From DASUFP01 sp036274495 (GTDB lineage: Bacteria; Bacteroidota; Bacteroidia; AKYH767-A; OLB10): a stretch of 43,160 bases of DNA. The notes below the pieces were generated by a model, which had not been told where the DNA came from, made no database searches, and saw nothing but the letters and a program-made list of their open reading frames with translations. The position numbers and the translations under genes were made by a program. Location: the NCBI GenBank assembly GCA_036274495.1, contig DASUFP010000115.1, positions 1-43,160 on the forward strand. The letters run 5' to 3'. Positions 13,809 to 22,555 of the stretch are shown here, one piece after another (positions within the stretch are counted from its first letter, which is position 1; each line of letters opens with the position of its first letter).

Positions 13809-14645
13809 ATGAATCTGACCGCTTTTATTCGTAGCTCGCTTGCTGAAGATATTGGAAATGGCGACTACACTTCACTTGCATGCATTCCCGCAACCGCCAC
13901 CGGGGAAGCTCATCTGCTCGTTAAAGACACAGGCATTATTGCCGGTGTCGATTTGGCCAAAGCCATTTTTGAAGAGTTGGATCCGGGTGTGCAATTTACT
14001 GTTAAAATCAGCGATGGTTCACCTGTTAAACCGGGCGATATTGTATTTTCCGTATCAGGTCGCGATCGCAGTCTCTTAGCAGGCGAACGGCTTCTGCTCA
14101 ATTGTATGCAGCGTATGAGCGGCATTGCTACCACCACCCGTAAATATGTCGACCGGCTGAACGGTTTATCCACTAAAGTGCTCGACACCCGCAAAACCAC
14201 TCCCCTGCTGCGGGATATCGAAAAGTGGGCGGTCCGCATAGGCGGTGGTATGAATCACCGCATGGGACTCTATGACATGATACTGGTAAAGGACAATCAT
14301 GTTGATTACGCAGGAGGAATTAAGGAAGCAATTAACAGAGTAAACAGCTACCGTGCCGCCAACAACCTGAACATTCCTTTTGAAATAGAAACACGGAACC
14401 TGGATGAAGTGAGGATGGTGCTTGAAACCGGCAATGTGGACCGCATCATGCTCGATAATTTTGCACTCCCTGATCTGCGTGCCGCAGTGCAGTTAATAAA
14501 CAGAGCCTATGAAACCGAAGCATCGGGGGGCATTACACTTGAAACTGTAAGAGCATATGCCGAAACAGGAGTTGATTTTGTATCTGTTGGTGCACTCACC
14601 CATTCGGTAAAGAGTTTGGATCTTAGTCTGAAAGCTGCTCGTTAA
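13809..14645 (+). CDS. nadC: nicotinate-nucleotide pyrophosphorylase (carboxylating), quinolinate phosphoribosyltransferase
   Basis: A 278-residue enzyme that converts quinolinate and PRPP to nicotinate mononucleotide, the entry step of de novo NAD synthesis. Motifs: EDIGNGDYTS near 13, ERLLLNCMQRMSGIATTTRKYV near 95-116, LDTRKTTPLLR, the GGGMNHRMGLYDMILVKDNHVDYAGG stretch near 145-170, IEIETRNLDE-like IPFEIETRNLDEV, IMLDNF and VDFVSVGALTHS near the C-terminus. Length and residues are normal. Its stop overlaps the ATG of the YihY gene by one base (TAATG), so the two are translationally coupled. Confidence 0.97.
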   Translation: MNLTAFIRSSLAEDIGNGDYTSLACIPATATGEAHLLVKDTGIIAGVDLAKAIFEELDPGVQFTVKISDGSPVKPGDIVFSVSGRDRSLLAGERLLLNCMQRMSGIATTTRKYVDRLNGLSTKVLDTRKTTPLLRDIEKWAVRIGGGMNHRMGLYDMILVKDNHVDYAGGIKEAINRVNSYRAANNLNIPFEIETRNLDEVRMVLETGNVDRIMLDNFALPDLRAAVQLINRAYETEASGGITLETVRAYAETGVDFVSVGALTHSVKSLDLSLKAAR

Positions 14646-15649
14646 TGAATGCCTACCGGAAAATACTGCTCCGCTTTGAGCAATCCATAAAATTTTTATA
14701 TACTGTTACTTTAAAGCCGCTCATTAAAATTGCGGAAAACATTCATTATCCCGGCGAAGAAAAATTAAGTCTGGCACATGTTGCCCGGTTCTTTTTTACC
14801 GGCATCCGTAAGGGAGACATTCAAATGAGGGCAAGTGCCATTTCATTCGACTTTTTTCTGGCTATTTTTCCGGCAATCATCTTTTTCTTTACCCTTATCC
14901 CCTATGTCCCTATCAAAGGATTCCAGGATCAGATCCTTACCAATATTCAGGAGATCATGCCACCACATACGTTCGACACTGCACGGACTACCATCGAAGA
15001 TATAATCAATCAGCCCCATGGCGGATTGCTCTCTTTCGGATTCCTTTTTGCATTGCTTGTAGCTACAAATGGTGTTAGATCCATGCTCGACGGCTTCAAC
15101 AAAAGCTACCATGGCGTTGCTGTACGAAGCGGATTCAAACAATGGATAGCGTCCTTCAGTCTTACCATTCTGGTTGCCTTCATTCTCATATTTTCCATTG
15201 CCATAATTTTGTTTACCGGCGTAGCATCCGACTACCTGCATTCGAAAAACCTGCTGAACACTTCTACCCAGCTGTTCTTTCTGAATACTATAACGTGGGT
15301 AATTCTTCTTGCCGCTGCCCTTTCCACAATTTCGTGTTTGTATTATTACGGACCATCAAAAAAGAACCGCAGACCGTTTATTTCGGTTGGTTCAGTAACG
15401 GCAACAGCCCTGCTGGCCTTGACCTCTTTCGGATTCAACTTTTTTGTGAATCACATCAGTCAGCATAATAAAATTTACGGTTCTATCGGCACACTGATAG
15501 TAATCCTGATATGGATTAACTTTAATACGCTGCAGCTGATAATTGGCTTTGAGCTGAATGCCTCAATTGAAAATGCATTAAGAAGCAGTGAGGCTTCCTC
15601 TAAAGAGGAAGATCAGGAGACCGGTCAAAGCATTCAACGGTCGCTGTAA
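14645..15649 (+). CDS. YihY/BrkB family inner-membrane protein
   Basis: A 334-residue protein with about six hydrophobic segments typical of the YihY (UPF0761, formerly 'RNase BN') family: QMRASAISFDFFLAIFPAIIFFF at about 60-82, GGLLSFGFLFALLVATNGVRSMLDGFNKSYH near 124-154, then four more helices, including ILIWINFNTLQLIIGFELNASIENAL near the end. The family is of unknown function; despite the old name it is not an RNase. It begins on the nadC stop (TAATG). The last 16 bases overlap, antisense, the end of the giant PKD gene, which is unusual and bears on how that gene lost its end. Confidence 0.9.
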   Translation: MNAYRKILLRFEQSIKFLYTVTLKPLIKIAENIHYPGEEKLSLAHVARFFFTGIRKGDIQMRASAISFDFFLAIFPAIIFFFTLIPYVPIKGFQDQILTNIQEIMPPHTFDTARTTIEDIINQPHGGLLSFGFLFALLVATNGVRSMLDGFNKSYHGVAVRSGFKQWIASFSLTILVAFILIFSIAIILFTGVASDYLHSKNLLNTSTQLFFLNTITWVILLAAALSTISCLYYYGPSKKNRRPFISVGSVTATALLALTSFGFNFFVNHISQHNKIYGSIGTLIVILIWINFNTLQLIIGFELNASIENALRSSEASSKEEDQETGQSIQRSL

Positions 15650-18600
15650 TCTGTCGTGTTACCCGGAACCGTTCCAATTTGTTTCCAGTTGCCAAAAAGG
15701 TCCATTCGTTCTATCACATAATAATCCACCCCGCTATCCCAGTCCTCATAACGTGTCCAGCGCAATTTTGAGACATTCTGATCGTCGATATCGGTTTGCA
15801 GCCAAATGGAAGTGCTGATATTACTCAGTCCGGCATCCAGTTCACAAATGTTCACAACTTTAACACGGTAAAAATAATTCTGACTGTGGACATCAACTTC
15901 ATAATCAGCATAACTGGTTTGGACGGCCGGAACAACATCAAGTAATGTATAGCTGGTACCGCCATCATCTGAACGGTAAATTTCGTAACCTGTAACGGTT
16001 TGAGGCAACAGCACAGGAGGTCCCCACTCGGTAAGTATGTAATTATCGTCCACTACCGTTGACCTCACAATTTCAATCGGCTGACTTGTTAACATGCCAG
16101 GCGCATTAACAACTACCGTATCGCTATATGCATTGAACGGCAGTCCGCATAATCCGTTTGCGGTAATCCTGTAAGCAACCAGTAAATCGCAATATATGGT
16201 CGAATCGGTATATGTTAACGTGTTGCCATCGACTGTACCCAGCAAGACATAAGACCCTGAAAGGGCATCCTGCCGGCTGATATCATACGAATCAACATTG
16301 CATCCGCCATAGCCATTCCACGATACGTTTACAATTCCCTGATGTTGTGTTGCATCAACGTTTACCGTGCTGTGCGACGACAAGGCAGACATTGGCGTAG
16401 CAATGCCGCAGGTATTAATTGCTCTGGCAACGTAAGTATAAGATTTTTCAGTTGTATTCAATCCGCTATCAACAAACGTATCGTTTACGTTCAGTGTTGA
16501 ATTACCCGGATTGATATCGGTATAAATCAGATCGTACACTGCCGTATAGTTATTATACCGGAACAATTCATAAGCTGAAAGCAGAGGTGATGCCAGCGGC
16601 GCCCATGTTATTTCAACCTTACCGGTATCGAGCACGCTTACACTGCGAAGCTGTACCGGAGCAAGCGGTGCATTGTTGGTAACCTGAATATAGGAACTTG
16701 CAGTTACCGAAGCGGCACAGCCGTATGGGTTAGTGGCAGTAAGTGTTACATCATAAACACCCGGCTGACTGTAAGTCACAAATGGCAAGCCAGCGGAAGA
16801 AGAAGATCCGTTTCCAAAATTCCAATTGTATTGAGTTCCGGCCACTGTTCCTGAAGAGTTGTTGTTAAACTGCACGTAAAGCGGAGGACATCCCTGCGTA
16901 ACGGCAGAAGTGAAACCCGGTTGCGGCATACTGCCAACTTTAATCATCTGCTGATAGGTAACAGTATCGGAACAACCATTGGAGTTTGTTGCAATTAATG
17001 AGACCGTATATATTCCGGGTTGATTATAAGTATGGACCGGAACATTTTGAGAAGCGGTAGTGTTGTCGCCAAAATCCCAGATATAATTTATACCAAATTG
17101 CGATTGATTGGTAAATGTTACGGTAAACGGTGCGCATCCTACTGTATCAGGTGTGGTAAAAGCGGCAACAGGCGGTTGCAACACCTGTACGGGTGCCGGA
17201 GCCGAGTAAACTGACTGGCATCCTGTGGTATCGTGTGTAATCAACGTTATTACATAGGAACCGGGAGTTGTATAAACATGAACCGGATTTTGAGATGAAG
17301 AGGAAGTTCCGTCACCAAAATTCCAGAGCCAGTTAAAGGCACTTATCGAAGAGTCCTGAAAGGATACCTGCCAGGGGCTGCATCCGGAAACAGCGTTCAC
17401 TGCAAATTGAGCTACACTTCCGGTAATATGAACCATTTCTGGAATATTCAATGTATCTGAGCAACCAATTGAATCACTTATAATGAGTGAAACATCATAA
17501 TTACCCGGCTGATTATAGATATGCACCGGATGCTGAAGTACCGAAAGCGCCCCGTCGCCAAAATCCCAGTTCCAATTTCCTGCACCTGTCGACTGATCTG
17601 AAAAATTCACAACAGTAGGCGCACATGAAACAATGGTGGTGGAAGTAAAATTGGTATGAGGGCCTGTAACAGTAATATGAGCTGCAGGATTAATTGTTTG
17701 GGTGCATCCTGTTACAGAAGTGGCTGCAAGCGAAACAACAAAATTACCCGTAGCCGTATAGACGTGTTGGGGATGAGAAGCGGAAGAAAAAGAACCATCT
17801 CCAAAATTCCAGTTCCATGAAGCTACTCCGGTGGAAGAATCGGAAACAGCCAGCATGAACGGTTTACAACCAGTAGAATCCGAAAACGAAAAGGCAGGAA
17901 CCATTGATTGAATATTCTGCATTTGTTTTGTTTTCATACAACCCAACGCATCAAATACATTTAACCTGACAGGACCGGCAGGTTTGGAAGTGAAAATATG
18001 AACCGGATTTTGCAATGTTGAGGTGGTTCCATCTCCAAACTCCCAGTACCAGCTTACCGCGTCGGTACTGCTGTCGGTGTAGGTTACCGTAATGGGGAAG
18101 CAATCCGAAGACTGCACATATCCAAAGTTTGCATTTAATGCCGGAACCGTCACTACGGCGGGGTGTGTTATGGTATCGGAACAACCACCGGCATATGCAA
18201 TTAATGTTATTGAATAGGTCCCGGGAGCCGTTAGTGCATAGGAGGGATTCGGATGCTGCTGCGATGTTGTAATGCCATTTCCAAAATTCCAGTACCAGGA
18301 ATCAGCACCGGAACTTTGATTGGTAAGCTGAACGGTAACAGGAGAACATCCGTTAATAACTACATTCGCTGTAAAATCGGCTACCGGCTTGTTCACTCTG
18401 ATCAGATAGGGCATTTGAAAAGTAGTAGTACATCCGGCAGTATCCGTAACCGTTAATGCAACCTGAAAGTTTCCGCTGTCGGCATAAATGTGCCATGGGT
18501 TTGTTTGTGTTGAAATATTTCCATCTCCAAAATCCCACAGATAGGTTGCGAAGTTCAGATTACCCGCATTAAAAGTTACTGTATCGTTTGCACAAGCCTT

Positions 18601-21438
18601 TCTGACATTAGCTGAAATGGAACCTGCGACTGCAGCATAATAACTCCGTGACATAAAATCGGTGCAGCCGCCTGAATCGACAACCGTTAATGCTATGATA
18701 TAATTTACTCCAGAAGTAGAATAAACATGTGTGGGAGCAAACTGAGTCGATGTGGTTCCGTCACCAAAATCCCATAAATAGGAGACAGCATTTTGACTGT
18801 TGTTAACAGGAATTATGGTTGATCCCTGACATGTATTCAGAAAGTTAAAGTCGAAATCGGAAGTAGCTCCTACCAGATTGATAGCATCGGGCTGAATAAT
18901 TGTATCGGTATTACCCAATGCATCCCAGGCAATGAGTGTAATAGTGAATGTGCCCGGAACCGTAAAGATATGCACCGGGTTTTCTAATGTTGAAGTGTCT
19001 CCGTCACCAAAATCCCACAGCCATGAAACAGTATTCTGTATTGGGTTACTGAAACTCATCTCGTATGGAATGCAATTAAATACGGGATCGGGAACAGCAG
19101 TTGAATCAGGTGGTCCTCCGGGAATAATGGCTCCGGACCCTATTGTAACCCCATTGTACACATAAGTGAATGTACAACCCGGATTGGAGATAGTGAGTGT
19201 TACATTATACGGACCAACACCTGTATAGGTATGCAGCGGATTCATCATTGAAGAGGTTCCGCCGTCGCCAAAATCCCAAAACCACATAGTTGCGCCTGTT
19301 GAATTGGCAAAAAACTGCACATTCATAGGTAAAATGGTATCGGTGGTAGTAGCAGTTGCATTTGCCTGCAAGGGCAGAAATGTAACCGCGTAGTTGTGCA
19401 CCTTCTGATATACACATCCGTCAACTGTTGTAATAGTAAGCGTTACATTATAATGACCTGCTGAGGCATAAACATGAACCGGATGTTGCAAGGTTGAGGA
19501 ATCGCCGTCACCAAAATCCCAAAGCCATGAGGCAGCATTTACCGACTGGTCGGTGAAAGTGGCGGTGTAAGGAGGACAAATAGTCTGGGAAACCGTAAAG
19601 TCGGGAACACCACCTTTGATGATGTAAGTACGATAAGGCGACACATATTGTGAACAGTTACTGCCTGTTGCCTGTGTTGTAAGCGATACATCATAGGTTC
19701 CCGGCGTCATATAGGTATGCGTAGGATTCTGATCGGTTGAAGTAGTACCGTCACCAAAGTCCCAAAACCATGAGGAGGTTGCCGGCGAATTATCAAACAA
19801 ATTGATTGTAAAGGGTGCACAGGCAGTAATAACAGGTGCAGGATTAAAATTATTGATCCCGTTGGTTACCTGAATATTAAACGGCAATGTGTAAGATGCC
19901 GAGCAGCCACTAGCCTCTGTTACCGTTAATGAAACCGAAAACGATCCGGTTGCATTATAGGTGTGCGAAGGCGACATTTGTGTTGAAGTGTATCCGTCGC
20001 CAAAATCCCATGCATAGGTCATTCCTGAATGACCCGGATATGTGAAATTCACATTATGCGGCATACATCCGGTGATGTCGTCGGCCGAGAACTGAGCATT
20101 GATAGATGAGACTTCTACCGGCTGCGGATAAGTGGTAGTGTTAACACAACCGTTTACATTGGTAGTAGTAAGCGTAACCTGATAATTGCCGGCTCCGGTA
20201 TAGGTGTGTGTTGGTGTGGCTTGTGAAGAGGTAGTTCCATCGCCAAAATCCCAGTTAAATGTTGAAAATGTACCCAGACCAAACGGAGTAAAGGTTGTCT
20301 GGTGCGGCGCACAGCCCTGCAGGGCGCTGACCTGGAAATAGGGAATGGGGTTGGCATAAAAAGATAGCGGAGCAAGTGTATCCGCATTTATACAGCCATT
20401 GGGATAACTTACTGTTACAATTGGTGTAAACGTTCCAATATTATAATAGTGACTTACCGGACCAGGAGTAAACGCATTGGTGGAGTCTCCGAAATTCCAA
20501 ACACATCCGGGCGTTCCCTGTAATCCGGAGCTGAATGTTACCTGTGATGGCACACACTGCCCTTGTGTGGAGACTATTGTAAGATTCGGTTTGTCGTTGG
20601 TTTTTACTACAATGGGTGTATTGAGCAAAACAGTATCGGTACACCCCTGTGTATTTCCTGTAACAAGCGAAACGTTGAAGGTACCGGAGTGACCGTATAT
20701 GTGATTCGGATTCTGGACGGATGCAGTTGTTGCATCGCCAAAATTCCATAGCCATGTTGCCGCCGGCGAACCTGTAAAATGAAATACCAGGTTCGAATCA
20801 CAGGTTACGGTCTGATTTACACCAATAGTACCTGCGGCAGTACCGTTAACTGTTATATAATTCGATTTCGCCAGCGTTGTGAAGCAACCCATGGTGGTAT
20901 TATATGCAATAAGCGTAACTGAATAGATGCCGGGGGCATTGTAATGATGAACAGGATTGTTGAGTGAACTGGTAACGCCATCACCAAAATCCCACAGACA
21001 ACTGTCGTAACCCGAAGAGAGGTTTGTAAATGCTACCTGGTTGCCTGACTGACACACCGTTCGGGGAGTGGCTGAAAAATCAGGTGTTGGCGGATTAACC
21101 ACCTGAATATATCCGGTATTGATTACCGAATCGGCGGAATTACCAGCGCCATAAGCTACCAGTTTGACAGTATATGCACCTGCATTCAGATATACATTGG
21201 AAGGGTTAACAGCGGTACTGAAATTGCCATTGCCGAAATCCCAGAAATACGATGAAGCATTTGTGGAAGTGTTTGTAAACTGTACTGTGAAGGGAGTACA
21301 GCCCGAAGTCTGCTGTGAACTGAAAACAGCATGCACCTGTGCGTTGACCCAGGCCGGCAACAACGCTATCACAGCCAACAGCGAAATCCTTCTGAGGAAT
21401 GCTGCCGGATTGTATCCTATCCTTTTATATTGTGGCAT
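15634..21438 (-). CDS. giant secreted PKD-repeat/FN3 surface protein, apparently lacking its C-terminal sorting domain
   Basis: A 1934-residue protein with an N-terminal signal peptide (about residues 11-33, ending WVNAQ). It carries 19 PKD domains, each with the W-x-F-G-(D/N)-G core, for example SWFWDFGDGTTST and NWLWNFGDGTSSS, followed by N-P-x-H-x-Y and P-G-x-Y, spaced roughly 80-90 residues. After about residue 1585 come three FN3-like modules (VEITWAPL, VNVSWNGYGG, ILTEWGPP) and the beginning of a fourth (LRWTRYEDWDSG) that breaks off at NTTDYSDR. Such Bacteroidota proteins usually end with a CHU_C/gliding-motility or T9SS sorting domain; none is present. It is expected to be a stalk-like adhesive or glycan-binding surface protein (inference). 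The lost end could make it soluble or non-functional. The gene stands alone. Confidence 0.88.
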   Translation of the reverse strand: MPQYKRIGYNPAAFLRRISLLAVIALLPAWVNAQVHAVFSSQQTSGCTPFTVQFTNTSTNASSYFWDFGNGNFSTAVNPSNVYLNAGAYTVKLVAYGAGNSADSVINTGYIQVVNPPTPDFSATPRTVCQSGNQVAFTNLSSGYDSCLWDFGDGVTSSLNNPVHHYNAPGIYSVTLIAYNTTMGCFTTLAKSNYITVNGTAAGTIGVNQTVTCDSNLVFHFTGSPAATWLWNFGDATTASVQNPNHIYGHSGTFNVSLVTGNTQGCTDTVLLNTPIVVKTNDKPNLTIVSTQGQCVPSQVTFSSGLQGTPGCVWNFGDSTNAFTPGPVSHYYNIGTFTPIVTVSYPNGCINADTLAPLSFYANPIPYFQVSALQGCAPHQTTFTPFGLGTFSTFNWDFGDGTTSSQATPTHTYTGAGNYQVTLTTTNVNGCVNTTTYPQPVEVSSINAQFSADDITGCMPHNVNFTYPGHSGMTYAWDFGDGYTSTQMSPSHTYNATGSFSVSLTVTEASGCSASYTLPFNIQVTNGINNFNPAPVITACAPFTINLFDNSPATSSWFWDFGDGTTSTDQNPTHTYMTPGTYDVSLTTQATGSNCSQYVSPYRTYIIKGGVPDFTVSQTICPPYTATFTDQSVNAASWLWDFGDGDSSTLQHPVHVYASAGHYNVTLTITTVDGCVYQKVHNYAVTFLPLQANATATTTDTILPMNVQFFANSTGATMWFWDFGDGGTSSMMNPLHTYTGVGPYNVTLTISNPGCTFTYVYNGVTIGSGAIIPGGPPDSTAVPDPVFNCIPYEMSFSNPIQNTVSWLWDFGDGDTSTLENPVHIFTVPGTFTITLIAWDALGNTDTIIQPDAINLVGATSDFDFNFLNTCQGSTIIPVNNSQNAVSYLWDFGDGTTSTQFAPTHVYSTSGVNYIIALTVVDSGGCTDFMSRSYYAAVAGSISANVRKACANDTVTFNAGNLNFATYLWDFGDGNISTQTNPWHIYADSGNFQVALTVTDTAGCTTTFQMPYLIRVNKPVADFTANVVINGCSPVTVQLTNQSSGADSWYWNFGNGITTSQQHPNPSYALTAPGTYSITLIAYAGGCSDTITHPAVVTVPALNANFGYVQSSDCFPITVTYTDSSTDAVSWYWEFGDGTTSTLQNPVHIFTSKPAGPVRLNVFDALGCMKTKQMQNIQSMVPAFSFSDSTGCKPFMLAVSDSSTGVASWNWNFGDGSFSSASHPQHVYTATGNFVVSLAATSVTGCTQTINPAAHITVTGPHTNFTSTTIVSCAPTVVNFSDQSTGAGNWNWDFGDGALSVLQHPVHIYNQPGNYDVSLIISDSIGCSDTLNIPEMVHITGSVAQFAVNAVSGCSPWQVSFQDSSISAFNWLWNFGDGTSSSSQNPVHVYTTPGSYVITLITHDTTGCQSVYSAPAPVQVLQPPVAAFTTPDTVGCAPFTVTFTNQSQFGINYIWDFGDNTTASQNVPVHTYNQPGIYTVSLIATNSNGCSDTVTYQQMIKVGSMPQPGFTSAVTQGCPPLYVQFNNNSSGTVAGTQYNWNFGNGSSSSAGLPFVTYSQPGVYDVTLTATNPYGCAASVTASSYIQVTNNAPLAPVQLRSVSVLDTGKVEITWAPLASPLLSAYELFRYNNYTAVYDLIYTDINPGNSTLNVNDTFVDSGLNTTEKSYTYVARAINTCGIATPMSALSSHSTVNVDATQHQGIVNVSWNGYGGCNVDSYDISRQDALSGSYVLLGTVDGNTLTYTDSTIYCDLLVAYRITANGLCGLPFNAYSDTVVVNAPGMLTSQPIEIVRSTVVDDNYILTEWGPPVLLPQTVTGYEIYRSDDGGTSYTLLDVVPAVQTSYADYEVDVHSQNYFYRVKVVNICELDAGLSNISTSIWLQTDIDDQNVSKLRWTRYEDWDSGVDYYVIERMDLFGNWKQIGTVPGNTTDYSDR
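16690..21360 (-). repeat. tandem array of 19 PKD-domain coding repeats
   Basis: The unit is about 240-260 bp. The most conserved part of each unit is the WxFGDG segment, seen on the plus strand as repeated CCAAAATCCCA-like blocks (for example near 17071, 17559, 18529, 19006, 19519). The units are diverged in sequence rather than recent copies. Confidence 0.85.
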
Positions 21439-21724
21439 AAACGATCGGGGGATTTAGGCATTTTCAGGTCTGTTACCCACCGCTCTGATGCGGGAGTGGC
21501 CTTCTTTACGGAGGTATGTCTGAAAAGTTCCTTTTTTGATCAGAAATTGACTTGACAAACCGGAGGCTCAAAAAAAGAGCTTTCAAAGGCCTAAACGCAA
21601 TTATTTGATTTTCAATTATTTAAATACATACACCCCGATGTGGTTCAAATTCCGGGAGTTGTAAGGAATTAGCATTCTGAAAAGAAAAACCACGAGATTT
21701 GAAGATTATCCCCAACAGCGGCGC
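21439..21724. other. divergent intergenic region between the PKD giant and the TPR gene
   Basis: 286 bp without a gene. On the minus strand a hairpin is possible in the PKD gene leader, 21477-21499: CCA and CCGC pair with GCGG and TGG around a 6-base loop, with a 3-base bulge. A weak box (GAGATTTG, 21694-21701) precedes the TPR gene by 23 bases. No perfect TAnnTTTG box was found for the PKD gene, and no tRNA or recognised riboswitch is present. Confidence 0.4.
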
Positions 21725-22504
21725 ATGCGATTGAACCTCTTTATAATGGTAGTTATACCGGTTGTCCTTACAGCAACCCGTTCACCGCTATTGGCTCAAC
21801 CGAACCAGGAGCAGTATAAAAAAGCGGTTGAATTAAAAGCGCATCGGCAGTTCAGTGAAGCCTTGGTGATCTTTAAAGATCTGCTGCATTCCGACTCTTC
21901 AAACGCCACTTATTTATACAACACGGCATTCCTCATGGCGCGTCAGGGCATTCACCAGACTACTTCCGAAAAACGGATGCAGACATATGCCAGGGCCAGG
22001 TATCTGGCTGAAAAAGCAATCAGGATAAGTCCGGGAAGTGCTGAAGCCCATTTCAGTCTGGCTTTTGCTTTGGGACGGCAAAGCGAAGAGGGCAGTAATT
22101 CGATGAAAATTAACAATGCGAAGATTATCCGGGTAGAGGCCGAAAAGGCCATTGCATTAGACCCTACCCTGCCGGGCCCTTATCACATTCTTGGTATGTG
22201 GCATCAGGTAGTGGCAGGGTTTAACGGATTTGAAAAAGCCATGATTGCCACTTTTTTCGGAAGCGGACTTGAAGGAGGCACCTATCAGGAATCTATTTAT
22301 TACTTTAATAAGGCCATTTCCCTGGAGCCTGATAATGTGAATCATTATTACCAGCTGGGGATTACATATATGGAGAGAGGCAAAACAGGGGATTCGGAGA
22401 GAGCCAGAACCATGTTTAAGAAGGTAACCGGGATGAAAATGGTTCCAAAGGATGATCAGCCTATTGTGGATTTGGCAAAGAAAAGGCTGAAAGAGCTCAA
22501 CTAA
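21725..22504 (+). CDS. exported TPR-repeat protein resembling the RMDN-type TPR fold
   Basis: A 259-residue protein with an N-terminal signal peptide (to about LLAQ, residue 26) and TPR units: NQEQYKKAVELKAHRQFSEALVIFKDLL, YARARYLAEKAIRISPGSAEAHFSLAFALG, VEAEKAIALDPTLPGPYHILGMWHQ and QESIYYFNKAISLEPDNVNHYYQLGITYMERG. The pattern of a long central insert (GFNGFEKAMIATFFGSGLEGG) between units recalls the RMDN/FAM82-like TPR family. TPRs mediate protein contacts; the partner is unknown. It is divergent from the giant PKD gene and 51 bases upstream of the kelch gene, with which it may or may not be co-transcribed. Confidence 0.8.
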   Translation: MRLNLFIMVVIPVVLTATRSPLLAQPNQEQYKKAVELKAHRQFSEALVIFKDLLHSDSSNATYLYNTAFLMARQGIHQTTSEKRMQTYARARYLAEKAIRISPGSAEAHFSLAFALGRQSEEGSNSMKINNAKIIRVEAEKAIALDPTLPGPYHILGMWHQVVAGFNGFEKAMIATFFGSGLEGGTYQESIYYFNKAISLEPDNVNHYYQLGITYMERGKTGDSERARTMFKKVTGMKMVPKDDQPIVDLAKKRLKELN

Positions 22505-22529
22505 GTTTTGATTAAATCACTTTATTTTT

Positions 22530-22537
22530 TAATATTG
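22530..22537 (+). promoter_or_regulatory. candidate -7 box (TAATATTG) for the kelch gene
   Basis: Five of the six fixed TAnnTTTG positions match; it lies 18 bases before the ATG at 22556. The same variant precedes rplS. Confidence 0.45.
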
Positions 22538-22555
22538 TAATGAAACAGTAAAGCG

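Noticed and set aside
16690..21360. Regular short motifs every about 250 bp, possibly a CRISPR-like or satellite array
   Set aside because: They are the WxFGDG codons of PKD domains in one long open frame; spacing is far too long for CRISPR and the copies are diverged.
21477..21499. Hairpin considered as part of a known riboswitch (for example a cyclic-di-GMP type)
   Set aside because: The conserved core bases of the riboswitch classes I know are not present; only a simple bulged hairpin can be supported.
21642..21653. GGTTCAAATTCC resembles a tRNA T-loop
   Set aside because: The flanking bases do not form a five-pair T stem, and no anticodon or acceptor stem fits upstream or downstream.
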